64,000 bases of DNA, taken from NCBI RefSeq assembly GCF_016526145.1, contig NZ_JADDUE010000002.1:1-64000 (forward strand), given 5' to 3'. The position numbers were made by a program, and so were the translations under genes. Under the pieces are notes generated by a model. The model had not been told where the DNA came from. It searched no databases and worked only from the letters and a program-made list of their open reading frames with translations. The stretch is from Saccharopolyspora galaxeae (lineage in GTDB: Bacteria; Actinomycetota; Actinomycetes; Mycobacteriales; Pseudonocardiaceae). Shown piece by piece: positions 54,476 through 63,369 of the stretch (positions within the stretch are counted from its first letter, which is position 1; each line of letters opens with the position of its first letter).

Positions 54476-55156
54476 GTGGACGAGGCAGAGCTCAGCGAGG
54501 TTTTCCGGCAGGCCGCGCACGGCGGTCCCGCGGCGTCGTTCGACGAGCAGGACGTGCGGCGCGGCTCGCGCCGGGTCACCGCGCGCCGCCGCACGGCGCT
54601 GGCGGGCGGCACGCTGGTGTCCGCGGCCCTGCTGGCGGGCGGGGTCGGTTTCGGCACGGGTGCGTTCGGGCCGTCCGGCACGGTGGCGCAGCCGCCGCGG
54701 CAGGAGCCGAGCGCGCCGATGGACCAGTCGCCGATGGCGCTGCCGGACCCGCAGAGCCCCGCCACGCCGCGCTCCGGCCCGATCGTGCTCGGCGATCCCG
54801 GCGGCGGCGCGGAGTGCGGCCCGCCGGACCAGGCCGTGGCGTCCGCGCTGCGCAGCGAGTTCCCGGAGGCGGCAGGCACGCAGCCGATCGGTGCCAAGCC
54901 GCCTTGTCCGGACGGGGCGCGCACCGCCGCGGTGACCGTGCGGCAGGGCCCGGCCAACGGGAAGGTCGCCGTGCTGGTGACGCCGCCCGGGTCGGCGAAC
55001 GCGGCCGAAGACCGGCCGAAGGGCACGGCGATCACGCAGCTGCCCACGCGCAGCGGCGGCACGGTGACGGTGCTGAGCGAACCGGTCGGCGCTTCCCAGG
55101 CGCCGTACGCCGACCGGATCTCGGCGATCGCCGAAGGCCTCGCGCCGCGCTTCTGA
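54476..55156 (+). CDS. membrane anti-sigma-like protein
   Basis: A 226-residue protein: N-terminal cytoplasmic segment (1-37, DEAELSEVFRQAAHG), one membrane helix (about 38-58, TALAGGTLVSAALLAGGVGF), and a Pro/Ser-rich extracytoplasmic part ending in a small domain (CGPPDQAVASALRSEFPEA, CPDGARTAAVTV). This is the layout of SigE-family anti-sigma partners, without a clear zinc motif. GTG at 54476 after GAGGAGG; GTG 54458 overlapping the sigma stop is the alternative. Confidence 0.78.
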   Translation: MDEAELSEVFRQAAHGGPAASFDEQDVRRGSRRVTARRRTALAGGTLVSAALLAGGVGFGTGAFGPSGTVAQPPRQEPSAPMDQSPMALPDPQSPATPRSGPIVLGDPGGGAECGPPDQAVASALRSEFPEAAGTQPIGAKPPCPDGARTAAVTVRQGPANGKVAVLVTPPGSANAAEDRPKGTAITQLPTRSGGTVTVLSEPVGASQAPYADRISAIAEGLAPRF

Positions 55157-55204
55157 TTCCCCGGCCGACGCGCCCGCGCGCTACGCGATCAGGGGATGCG
55201 TTCG

Positions 55205-55255
55205 GAGTGAACGGAACTTTCGTCCCACTAGATTGGACGAACAGTCCGTTCACTC
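55205..55255. repeat. 51-bp palindromic repeat, copy 5
   Basis: GAGTGAACGGAACTTTCG... to ...CAGTCCGTTCACTC with centre ACTAGATTGG. Copies 1-7 are all exactly 51 bp with GAGTGAAC-type ends, arms of about 20 and an A/T-rich centre. Confidence 0.88.
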
Positions 55256-55321
55256 GGAAAATCTTGATGCGGCCGGTGCGGTGACACGCCCGCGCGCCAC
55301 GCGATCAGCCGCGTGCATTCG

Positions 55322-55372
55322 GAGTGAACGGAACTTTGGTCCCACTAGATTGGTCTAACGGTCCGTTCGCTC
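55322..55372. repeat. 51-bp palindromic repeat, copy 6
   Basis: GAGTGAACGGAACTTTGG... to ...ACGGTCCGTTCGCTC; direct repeat of copy 5, 117 bp away. Confidence 0.88.
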
Positions 55373-55427
55373 GGGATCGTTTCGCTCGGAGCAGCCGCCG
55401 GGGCCGCGAGCCGTTGTGGAACGCCGG

Positions 55428-56012
55428 TCACGCGAGCTGGGCGTGCAGCATCCGGTAGGCGGCGCCGCGCGGATCGGGATCGCTTTCGATCAGCGCGTTC
55501 ACCACGGCGCCGTCGACCAGCGCGATCAGCTCCAGCAGCCGGTCCCGCCCGACCGGCATCCCGCAGCGCTGCAGGATCTCCGCCAGCAGGCCGTGCAGTT
55601 CCGCCGACAGCTCGCGCATCAGCGGCGCCAGGTACGGCCGCCGCGGCGAGCCCACCAGCCGCTCGTAGCGCAGCAGCACCGTTTCCGCCCCGCCGTCGCG
55701 GGAGTCGCTGCCCAGCAGCATGTCCAGCAGCAATCCGATCACGGCGGCCGTGCTGTGCGGCTCGTCGGTGAGTTCGGCCAGCCGGGCGCGGCCGGTGGCC
55801 AGCTCGGCACGCCCCTCGTGCTCCACCGCGGCCGCGACCAGGTCGTCCAGCGAGGAGAAGTAGTACGTCGTGGACGCCAGCGGCAGCCCGGCGCGGTCGG
55901 CCACGGCGCGGTGCCGCACCGCCTCGAAACCGCCCTCGGACAGCAGCTCGGACGCGGCTGCGACCAGCGCTTGCCGTCGCCGTTCGCCTTTCGGGGTGCT
56001 GGCTGCCGTCAT
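55428..56012 (-). CDS. TetR-family regulator of second SMR pump
   Basis: A 194-residue TetR protein: KGERRRQALVAAASELLSEG, AVADRAGLPLASTTYYFSSL. Same subfamily as the regulator at 1038. Lies 88 bp downstream of the SMR gene on the same strand, so the order is pump then regulator, as in the first module. Confidence 0.9.
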   Translation of the reverse strand: MTAASTPKGERRRQALVAAASELLSEGGFEAVRHRAVADRAGLPLASTTYYFSSLDDLVAAAVEHEGRAELATGRARLAELTDEPHSTAAVIGLLLDMLLGSDSRDGGAETVLLRYERLVGSPRRPYLAPLMRELSAELHGLLAEILQRCGMPVGRDRLLELIALVDGAVVNALIESDPDPRGAAYRMLHAQLA

Positions 56013-56100
56013 GTCGGAATCCTAGGCATCCGGTGCCGCCCGGTGCCGCCCCCTCGCGCGGGAGCGCCGCGGCCGGCCGGGAACGCGCCGATGCGGCGCA

Positions 56101-56421
56101 TCAGTGCGCGCCCGCGAGGTTCAGCCCGATCACACCGCCCACGATCAGCACCAGCGAAACGATCTTGAGCACGGACACGCCGTCGCCGAGGAACACCATC
56201 CCGATCGCAGCGGTGAGCGCGGCCCCGATGCCGGTCCACACCGCGTACGCCGGTCCGGCGGGCAGTTCGCGCATCGCCCACGCCAGCCCGGCGAAGCTCG
56301 CCGTCGCGAGCACCAGGAACGACACCGACGGCCACAGCTTGCTGAACCCGTCGGAGAGCTTCAGCGAGATCGCCCAGCCCGCCTCCAGCACGCCGGAGAT
56401 CATCAGGACCACCCAGGCCAT
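56101..56421 (-). CDS. SMR-family efflux protein (SugE/Gdx-like)
   Basis: A 106-residue four-helix protein: MAWVVLMISGVLEAGWAISL (essential Glu13, and the Trp typical of the SugE/Gdx guanidinium exporters), KLSDGFSKLWPSVSFLVL. ATG at 56421 after GGGAGG. Likely exports guanidinium or quaternary ammonium compounds. Confidence 0.93.
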   Translation of the reverse strand: MAWVVLMISGVLEAGWAISLKLSDGFSKLWPSVSFLVLATASFAGLAWAMRELPAGPAYAVWTGIGAALTAAIGMVFLGDGVSVLKIVSLVLIVGGVIGLNLAGAH

Positions 56422-56569
56422 GTGCGCACCTCCCTAGGAGAATTACTGGCACGACCGTACCAAAATTCCCCGGGTGCTCGACCGCGAACTGCTGGAGTGC
56501 CCGGTCACATCAGGTCCACCGGCCTTCGCTGCGCAGCGATCGTTCGGGAGTGCGCAGCTCGCGCCGCGA

Positions 56570-58309
56570 TCACTCCGCAGCACCGGAGGCGGCGTGCAGC
56601 TCGGCGTAGGAACCACCGGCCGCGAGCAGCTCGGCGTGCGTGCCGAGCTCGACGATCCTCCCGTCCACCAGCACCGCGACCCGATCGGCGTTGCGCGCGG
56701 CGTGCAACCGGTGCGCGATGGCGATCACCGTGCGCCCGGCCAGCAACGTCGACAACGACCGTTCGACGTCCCGCGAGCTGTCCCCGTCCAGCAGCGAAGT
56801 CGCCTCGTCGAGCACCAGCGTGTGCGGATCCGCCAGCACCACCCGCGCCAGCGCGATCTGCTGCGCCACCGCCGCGGGCACCGGGTGACCGCCCGTGCCG
56901 AGCACGGTGTCCAGCCCTTCCGGCAGGCTCCGCGCCCACTCCAGCGCACCGACGGTCGCCAGCGCGTCCAGCAGCTCCCGGTCGCCGAACTCGCCGGGCA
57001 GCGACAGGTTGTCGCGCAGGCTGCACCCGAACACGTGGTGTTCCTGGGTGAGCAGCACGACCTCGCGCCGCACCCGCTCGGTGGGCAGCGTGGTGATCTC
57101 CACGTCGCCGAAGGCGACCGATCCGGAACCGGGCGCGTGCACACCGGCGACCAGCAGCCCCAGCGTGGACTTGCCCGCACCGGACGGGCCGACGATCACC
57201 ATCCGCTGCCCGGCAGGCACCTGCAGGTCGATGCCGTGCAGCACCTGCCGGTCCGCGCGGTAGGCGAACCGCACGTCGCGAATCACCAGGTCGTGGCCGG
57301 AACCGCCGCCCGCCGCGCGGTCCGGACCGCGCGGCGCGGGCACTTCCCGCACGCCGAGGATCCGGCGCAGCGCCGCGTGCCCGACCTGCAATTCCTCCAG
57401 CCAGCTGAACAGCTCGTCCATCGGCGAGGACAGCGCGGCCGCGTACAGCACGACGGTGGTCGCGGTGCCGAGGTCGACGATCCCGGCCGCGTGCCCCCAT
57501 CCGGCGATCAGCAGGATCGCCGCGATCGGCACGACGTAGGACAGCTCCAGCGTCGGCAAGAACACCGACAGCAGCCCGCGGTACCGCCGCTCCAGATCGA
57601 TCGCCCGCCCGATGGCGCGGTCGTTGTGCGCGCGGCGCCGCCCGGCCAGCTGCAGCGAGTTGATCGTGCGCGAGCCCTGCACGGTTTCGTGGATGCTGGA
57701 CTGCACCCCGGCCCATGCGTCCAGCATCCGCGGCAGCAACCTGCCCGCGCGCGGGAAGTACCAGCGGCAGCAGACCACCAGCAGCGGCACCGCGACCAGC
57801 ATCCCGCAGGCCAGCAGCGGCGAGGTCGCGATCATCGCGGCGGCGGTGAGCAGGATCGTGAGCACGGCGGCGGTCAGTTCCGGCGCCGCGTGCCGCACGG
57901 TGAAGTCCAGCCGGTCCACGTCCGATGTGGAACGGCTGAGCAACTCCCCGGTACCCGCCGCTTCCACGGTGCCCAGCGGCAGCCGCAGCGCGCGGCCGAT
58001 CACGTCCTCCCGCGTCTCGGCCAGCACGGCTTCGCCGAACACCGCCGCGCGGTAGCGGGCGGCGCGGGCCAGCAGCGCGTGCGCGACGAGGACGCCGAGG
58101 AACACCAGCGCCAGCACGTCCACCCGCCACGGCTCGGTGCCGCGGGTGACCGAGTCCACCAGGTGCCCGAGCAGTTGCGGCCCGATCAGCCCGACCAGCG
58201 TGGTCAGGCCGAACAGCAACATCATCGCGGTGAACTCGCTGCGGTGCGCCGCGGCCGTCGCCCGCATCCACCGGCGGACCGCGGCCGTGCTCGCCAGCGG
58301 CAGCTTCAC
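56570..58309 (-). CDS. ABC exporter half, intact Walker A but degenerate signature
   Basis: A 579-residue membrane-ATPase fusion: six helices (1-320) and ATPase (about 340-579). Walker A GPSGAGKST is intact and Walker B is TLVLDEATSLLD, but the signature is replaced by HPVPAAVAQQIALAR, lacking LSGGQ. The gene overlaps the partner half-transporter (GTGA). Together they should form a heterodimer with one working and one degenerate ATP site. Substrate unknown. Confidence 0.92.
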   Translation of the reverse strand: MKLPLASTAAVRRWMRATAAAHRSEFTAMMLLFGLTTLVGLIGPQLLGHLVDSVTRGTEPWRVDVLALVFLGVLVAHALLARAARYRAAVFGEAVLAETREDVIGRALRLPLGTVEAAGTGELLSRSTSDVDRLDFTVRHAAPELTAAVLTILLTAAAMIATSPLLACGMLVAVPLLVVCCRWYFPRAGRLLPRMLDAWAGVQSSIHETVQGSRTINSLQLAGRRRAHNDRAIGRAIDLERRYRGLLSVFLPTLELSYVVPIAAILLIAGWGHAAGIVDLGTATTVVLYAAALSSPMDELFSWLEELQVGHAALRRILGVREVPAPRGPDRAAGGGSGHDLVIRDVRFAYRADRQVLHGIDLQVPAGQRMVIVGPSGAGKSTLGLLVAGVHAPGSGSVAFGDVEITTLPTERVRREVVLLTQEHHVFGCSLRDNLSLPGEFGDRELLDALATVGALEWARSLPEGLDTVLGTGGHPVPAAVAQQIALARVVLADPHTLVLDEATSLLDGDSSRDVERSLSTLLAGRTVIAIAHRLHAARNADRVAVLVDGRIVELGTHAELLAAGGSYAELHAASGAAE

Positions 58310-59883
58310 GCGGAACTCCCCTCGACGGCGCGGATCCGGTCGGCCACCGTCCGCCACAGCGGGCTTTGGCTGAGCACCACCGTGGTCCGGCCGCTGCGCA
58401 GTTCCCGCACCCGCCGCACGATGCGCGCTTCGGTGTGCGCGTCCACCGCGGAGGTCGGTTCGTCCAGCACCAGCGCGTCCGCGTCCGCGCACAGCGCTCT
58501 GGCCAGCAGCAACCGTTGGCGCTGGCCGCCCGAGAGGGTGCGCGCCCGCTCGCTGAGCACGCCGTCCTCGAGCGCGTCGAGCACGTCCTCGGCGTCCGCG
58601 GCGTGCAGCGCTCTCGGCACGTCGATCCCCCCGAGGTCCAGTTCGTCCCGCACCGGCCCGGAAAACAGCAGGTCCTGGTTGTGCACCAGCACGATCCGGC
58701 GGCGCAGCTCCGCGGTGCCGACCTCGTCGAGGGGCACGTCACCGGCCAGCACCCGGCCTTGCGCGGTGTGCCAGGTGAGGCGTTCGGCCAGCTCCTCGCC
58801 CTTGCCGAGCGCGTCGATGACGGTCAGCTCGCCCGCTTCGGCGCGCACGCCGGTCGTCTCGTCCAGCAGCGTCAGCGGGCCGTCCGGGAGCGACCGCGGC
58901 TCGGCGGGCTCAGCCGGTTCCGGCCGCAGCCGCAGCAGCGCGCAGGCGCGCCCGGCGGAGACGATCGCGGAGGCCCACGTGCCTGCGGCTTCGGTCGCGG
59001 TGCGCACCGGGATCACCAGGAAACCGGAAACCCCGTAGAACGCCACCAGCTCGCCCGGGCTGATCGTCCCGGCCAGCGCCATCCGCGCACCGACCCAGGT
59101 GACCAGCACGGTGACCAGCCCCGGCAGCAGGATCTCGGCTCCGGCCAGCCACGCCGAGACGCGCCCGGCGGCGACTCCCGCTTCCCGCACGCGGGCGCTG
59201 GCCTCGGTGAACCGCGCGCGGAAGCGGGACTCGCCGCCGATGCCGCGCAGCACCCGCAGGCCGGAGACGATGTCGGCGGCCAGCGTGCTCAACCCGGCGA
59301 GGTTCTCCCGCTGGGTTTCCTCGCGGTGCCGCATCGGGCGCAGCAGCGGGCCGATGCCCAGCGTCGCCAGCGGCACTCCCGCCAACGCGATCACACCCAT
59401 GACCGGCGAGATCGTCAGCAACGCCGTCCCGGAAACCAGGAACGCCACCACGGCACCGGAGATGCGGCCGAGGATCTCGAACGCCTTGCCCACCTGGTAG
59501 ATGTCCGAGGAGCCGACGGCGACCACCTCACCGGTGCGGACCCTGCGGGTCAGCGCGCCACCGAGCCCGGCGACGTGGTGCAGCACCGCGCGCTCCGAGG
59601 ACCCCGCGCCGTGCAGCCACAACGTGTGGTCCACCCAGCCGAGCGAGCTCGCCCCGATCGCCTGCACCACGCCGAGCAGCAGCACCACGCCGATCCAGCC
59701 GAACAGCGCGGAGAAGTCCCCGCCGCCGATGCCGGTGTCCAGCGCCCGGCCGAGCACCAGCGGCAGCACGGCGGGCGGCAGCAGCCACAGCGAGCCGGTG
59801 ATCGGCGCGAACACCAGCAGGCCCGGCCGCGCGCGCAGCAACGACCACAGGAAGCGGGAGGGGCTACGCGGATCCGGACTCAT
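58306..59883 (-). CDS. ABC exporter half with degenerate Walker A
   Basis: A 525-residue partner: six helices (1-310) and ATPase (about 330-525). The signature LSGGQRQRLLLARAL and Walker B ALVLDEPTSAVD are intact, yet the P-loop position reads VIDALGKGEELAERL without GxxGxGK[S/T]. Its signature would complete the intact Walker A of the other half. First gene of the two-gene operon; ATG at 59883. Confidence 0.92.
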   Translation of the reverse strand: MSPDPRSPSRFLWSLLRARPGLLVFAPITGSLWLLPPAVLPLVLGRALDTGIGGGDFSALFGWIGVVLLLGVVQAIGASSLGWVDHTLWLHGAGSSERAVLHHVAGLGGALTRRVRTGEVVAVGSSDIYQVGKAFEILGRISGAVVAFLVSGTALLTISPVMGVIALAGVPLATLGIGPLLRPMRHREETQRENLAGLSTLAADIVSGLRVLRGIGGESRFRARFTEASARVREAGVAAGRVSAWLAGAEILLPGLVTVLVTWVGARMALAGTISPGELVAFYGVSGFLVIPVRTATEAAGTWASAIVSAGRACALLRLRPEPAEPAEPRSLPDGPLTLLDETTGVRAEAGELTVIDALGKGEELAERLTWHTAQGRVLAGDVPLDEVGTAELRRRIVLVHNQDLLFSGPVRDELDLGGIDVPRALHAADAEDVLDALEDGVLSERARTLSGGQRQRLLLARALCADADALVLDEPTSAVDAHTEARIVRRVRELRSGRTTVVLSQSPLWRTVADRIRAVEGSSA

Positions 59884-59982
59884 ACAGACCCGAAACTAGT
59901 CGGCCGCCGAGTCCCGCGGCGACCGATTTCCCGAGGACGTCGAAGACGGGTGACCGCCCCCACGCAAGTATCGTTGCCCGCC

Positions 59983-61413
59983 GTGACGGTCAAGCCCCAC
60001 CTCCCGAACGTGCTCGCCGCCCGCTACGCCTCGCCGGAGCTGGTCGAGCTGTGGTCCCCGCAGCACAAGGTCGTGCTGGAGCGGCAGCTGTGGCTGGCGG
60101 TGCTGCGCGCGCAGGCCGACCTCGGCGTCGAGGTGCCCGCGGGCGCGGTCGCCGACTACGAGCGCGTCATCGAGCAGGTCGACCTGGACTCCATCGCCGC
60201 CCGCGAGCGCCAGACCAGGCACGACGTGAAGGCGCGCATCGAGGAGTTCAACGCGCTGGCCGGGCACGAGCACGTGCACAAGGGCATGACCTCGCGCGAT
60301 CTCACCGAGAACGTCGAGCAGCTGCAGGTGCGCCGCAGCCTGGAGCACGTCCGGGACCGCACCGCCGCGGTGCTGGCGCGGTTGGCGAAGCTGGCCGCCG
60401 AGCACGGTGAGCTGGTGATGGCCGGGCGTTCGCACAACGTCGCCGCGCAGGCCACCACGCTCGGCAAGCGCTTCGCGAGCGCCGCGGACGAGCTGCTGGT
60501 CGCGTTCGGCCGGGTCGAGGACCTGCTGGCGCGCTACCCGCTGCGCGGGATCAAGGGGCCGGTCGGCACCTCGCAGGACATGCTGGACCTGCTCGGCGAC
60601 GCCGAGAAGCTCGCCGACCTGGAGCGCCGCGTGGCCGATCACCTCGGTTTCGCCCGGGTGCTGACCAGCGTCGGCCAGGTCTACCCGCGCTCGCTGGACT
60701 TCGAGGTGGTCACGGCGCTGTCGCAGCTGGCGGCCGCGCCGTCGTCGGTGGCCAAGACGATCCGGCTGATGGCCGGGAACGAGCTGGTCACCGAGGGGTT
60801 CCAGCCCGGCCAGGTCGGTTCCAGCGCGATGCCGCACAAGATGAACACCCGCTCCTGCGAGCGCGTGAACGGGCTCGCCGTGGTGCTGCGCGGCTACACG
60901 TCGATGTCCGGGGAGCTGGCCGGGGACCAGTGGAACGAGGGCGACGTGTCCTGCTCGGTGGTGCGCCGGGTCGCGCTGCCGGACGCGTTCTTCGCGTTGG
61001 ACGGGCTGCTGGAGACGTTCCTGACGGTGCTCGACGAGTTCGGCGCCTACCCGGCGGTGATCGCTCGCGAGCTGGACCGCTACCTGCCGTTCCTGGCCAC
61101 CACGAAGGTGCTGATGGCCGCGGTGCGCGCCGGGGTCGGCCGGGAGACCGCGCACGAGGCGATCAAGGAGAACGCGGTGGCGGTGGCGCTGGCGATGCGC
61201 GAGCAGGGCATCGAGCGCAACGACCTGCTGGACCGGCTCGCCGCGGACGAACGGCTGCCGCTGGACAAGCCGGAGCTGGCGGACCTGCTGGCGGACGAGC
61301 TCTCGTTCACCGGCGCCGCCACCGACCAGGTCACCGCGGTCGTCGCGGCCGTCGACGAAGTCCTCGCCCGCCACCCCGACGCGGCCGCCTACACCCCTTC
61401 CCCGATCCTCTGA
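59983..61413 (+). CDS. purB: adenylosuccinate lyase
   Basis: A 476-residue fumarase-superfamily enzyme acting twice in purine synthesis (SAICAR and adenylosuccinate cleavage). Motifs: TRHDVKARIEEFNALAGHEH, KGMTSRDLTENVEQL, AGRSHNVAAQATTLGKRF (catalytic His), VGSSAMPHKMN signature. GTG at 59983. Ahead of tenA and purC; product feeds from PurC to IMP. Confidence 0.97.
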   Translation: MTVKPHLPNVLAARYASPELVELWSPQHKVVLERQLWLAVLRAQADLGVEVPAGAVADYERVIEQVDLDSIAARERQTRHDVKARIEEFNALAGHEHVHKGMTSRDLTENVEQLQVRRSLEHVRDRTAAVLARLAKLAAEHGELVMAGRSHNVAAQATTLGKRFASAADELLVAFGRVEDLLARYPLRGIKGPVGTSQDMLDLLGDAEKLADLERRVADHLGFARVLTSVGQVYPRSLDFEVVTALSQLAAAPSSVAKTIRLMAGNELVTEGFQPGQVGSSAMPHKMNTRSCERVNGLAVVLRGYTSMSGELAGDQWNEGDVSCSVVRRVALPDAFFALDGLLETFLTVLDEFGAYPAVIARELDRYLPFLATTKVLMAAVRAGVGRETAHEAIKENAVAVALAMREQGIERNDLLDRLAADERLPLDKPELADLLADELSFTGAATDQVTAVVAAVDEVLARHPDAAAYTPSPIL

Positions 61414-61430
61414 TCCCCGCATTCCTCCAG

Positions 61431-61481
61431 GAGTGAACGGACCGCTCGTCCGAATAGATCGGCTGAACAGGCCGTTCACTC
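61431..61481. repeat. 51-bp palindromic repeat, copy 7
   Basis: GAGTGAACGGACCGCTCG... to ...CAGGCCGTTCACTC, 17 bp after purB; closest to copy 1 in the centre (GAATAGAT). Confidence 0.88.
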
Positions 61482-61554
61482 GCGGAGGAGCTGCGCCGAG
61501 GGGACGTCGTGCGGGCGTGTCGGGCCCGGGTGCAACGGCTTCGCCAGGTGCCGC

Positions 61555-62244
61555 TCAGCTCGTTCCGGTCGATGCCCCGCCGGGCCAGTGCGCGTCGAAG
61601 AAGTCCCGTTCGCACCGGGTGGCGCGCTGGAACAGCCGCAGGCAGCGCGCCTGATCGCGCTCGTCCAGCTCGGCTCCGACGCGGTCGAGTTCGGCGCGCA
61701 GCCAGCGGACCCACTCGGCGAAGCCGTCGTTGTTGTGCAGCGAGACCCATTCGGCGTGCACGAAGTTCCCCGCCGGACCGGTGCCGCCCGCGGGTTCGGC
61801 CTCCGGCGCCCGCTGCGCCCACGCCAGGTAGCTCCACTCCGCGACCGCCAGCACGGTCAGCACCTCGGCGTAGTCGCCGCGCGCGTTGGTGTCGGTCATG
61901 AGCGCGCGGAACTCCTTGGTCGCCTCGTCCAGCACCGGCTGCTCGCGGTCCGCCGCGGACACCCCCAGCGCGTCGAAGGACCGCTCGAAGTAGGTGTTCT
62001 CCTCGCTGGTGACGACCCCGATGCTGCCCGCGATCGCCAGCCGCGAGGTGTACCGGTCGGCCTTGGCCAGCGCCGCGCCGAGCAGCGCCAGGAAGTCGTC
62101 CACGAACTGGTAGTCCTGCACCAGGTATGACCGCATCGCCGGGTCCGGCAGCGAACCGTCGAACAGCGCGTCGGTGAACGGGTGCGTGATCACCGCGGTC
62201 CAGTCCGGTTCGCTGCGGGCGCGCAGCCAGTCGGTAAAGCTCAC
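61555..62244 (-). CDS. TenA-family protein
   Basis: A 229-residue all-helical TenA/thiaminase II-like protein: [69 protein letters not shown]. At the usual catalytic-Cys position (PCxWxY) it reads VAEWSY, suggesting the TenA_E type that salvages thiamine pyrimidine fragments. GTG at 62244 after GAGGAG. Placed between purB and purC, tying purine and thiamine-pyrimidine metabolism. Confidence 0.88.
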   Translation of the reverse strand: MSFTDWLRARSEPDWTAVITHPFTDALFDGSLPDPAMRSYLVQDYQFVDDFLALLGAALAKADRYTSRLAIAGSIGVVTSEENTYFERSFDALGVSAADREQPVLDEATKEFRALMTDTNARGDYAEVLTVLAVAEWSYLAWAQRAPEAEPAGGTGPAGNFVHAEWVSLHNNDGFAEWVRWLRAELDRVGAELDERDQARCLRLFQRATRCERDFFDAHWPGGASTGTS

Positions 62245-62343
62245 CGAGTCCTCCTCGCATCGCCGTGCCCACATGGTGCCGCGTTCGCGCTGACCGCCTC
62301 GCCCGCGCGCGGCCGCGCGCGGGCGGTGGGGGAGAATTCCGGC

Positions 62344-63231
62344 GTGGTCGCACTCTCCGATTACCCGCGGATCGCCGCGGGCAAGGTTCGCCAGCTGCAC
62401 GCCGTGGACGACGAGCACCTGCTGATGGTGGCTTCGGACCGGATCTCGGCTTACGACCACGTGCTGGACACGCCGATCCCGGACAAGGGCCGGGTGCTGA
62501 CCGCGATGAGCGTGTTCTGGTTCGAGCTGCTGGCCGACCTGGTGCCGAACCACCTCGTCGCCGCCGACGATCCGCGCATCCCGGCTGAGGTGCGCGGCCG
62601 CGCGCTGCTGGTGCGCAGGCTGGAGATGCTGCCGGTGGAGTGCGTGGCGCGCGGCTACCTCACCGGCTCCGGTCTGGCCGATTACCGCAGCACCGGCGCG
62701 GTCTGCGGGATCCCGCTGCCGGACGGGCTGGTGGAGTCCTCGGCGCTGCCGGAACCGATCTTCACCCCGGCCACCAAGGCGGAACTCGGCGCGCACGACG
62801 AGAACGTCAGCTTCGACGCCGTCGCCGCCGAGGTCGGCCGCGACCGCGCCGAGCAGCTGCGGGACCTGACGCTGCGGGTATACCGCCGGGCCGCCGAGCA
62901 CGCGCGAGGCCGGGGCGTGGTGCTGGCCGACACCAAGTTCGAGTTCGGCCTCGCCGGTGGCGCGCCGGTGCTGGCCGACGAGGTCCTCACGCCGGACTCG
63001 TCCCGGTTCTGGCCCGCCGAGGAGTACGCAGCGGGCCGGGTGCAGCCCTCGTTCGACAAGCAGTTCGTGCGGGATTGGCTCACCTCGCCGGCGTCGGGCT
63101 GGGATCGGGCGTCCGATGCGCCACCGCCGCCGTTGCCGGACGAGATCGTGGCGGCCACCCGCTCCCGCTACGTCGAGGCCTACCACCGGATCACCGGCCG
63201 CGACCTGGCCGACTGGCCCGAACCGGCCTGA
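62344..63231 (+). CDS. purC: SAICAR synthetase
   Basis: A 295-residue enzyme joining CAIR and aspartate. Motifs: [98 protein letters not shown] at 62344 divergent from tenA, about 100 bp apart. Longer than E. coli PurC (237) as usual in actinobacteria. Confidence 0.97.
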   Translation: MVALSDYPRIAAGKVRQLHAVDDEHLLMVASDRISAYDHVLDTPIPDKGRVLTAMSVFWFELLADLVPNHLVAADDPRIPAEVRGRALLVRRLEMLPVECVARGYLTGSGLADYRSTGAVCGIPLPDGLVESSALPEPIFTPATKAELGAHDENVSFDAVAAEVGRDRAEQLRDLTLRVYRRAAEHARGRGVVLADTKFEFGLAGGAPVLADEVLTPDSSRFWPAEEYAAGRVQPSFDKQFVRDWLTSPASGWDRASDAPPPPLPDEIVAATRSRYVEAYHRITGRDLADWPEPA

Positions 63232-63249
63232 CCGCCCGTTCCTCGCGGA

Positions 63250-63293
63250 GTTGAACGGCCCGTTCGCCTGCTCTTGCCGGGCCGGTTCGCCGG
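63250..63293. repeat. degenerate relative of the palindromic repeat
   Basis: GAGTTGAACGGCCCGTTCGC begins 19 bp after purC; the left arm resembles the family but the right arm (GGGCCGGTTCGCC) is broken. Confidence 0.35.
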
Positions 63294-63369
63294 ATTTGTG
63301 CTCGGTGGTCACCTGCGGGTCAGGCCGGGGTCAGGGGGTGGACATCCACGACCCGCCCAATGGGGAGCC

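Noticed and set aside
55205-55372. integron attC sites
   Set aside because: Palindromes are of fixed length and lack the R/L core (GTTRRRY) sites; they follow unrelated chromosomal genes.
56474-59038. 854-codon plus-strand frame over the ABC genes
   Set aside because: Low-complexity Arg/Gln/His composition; opposite to two well-supported transporter genes.
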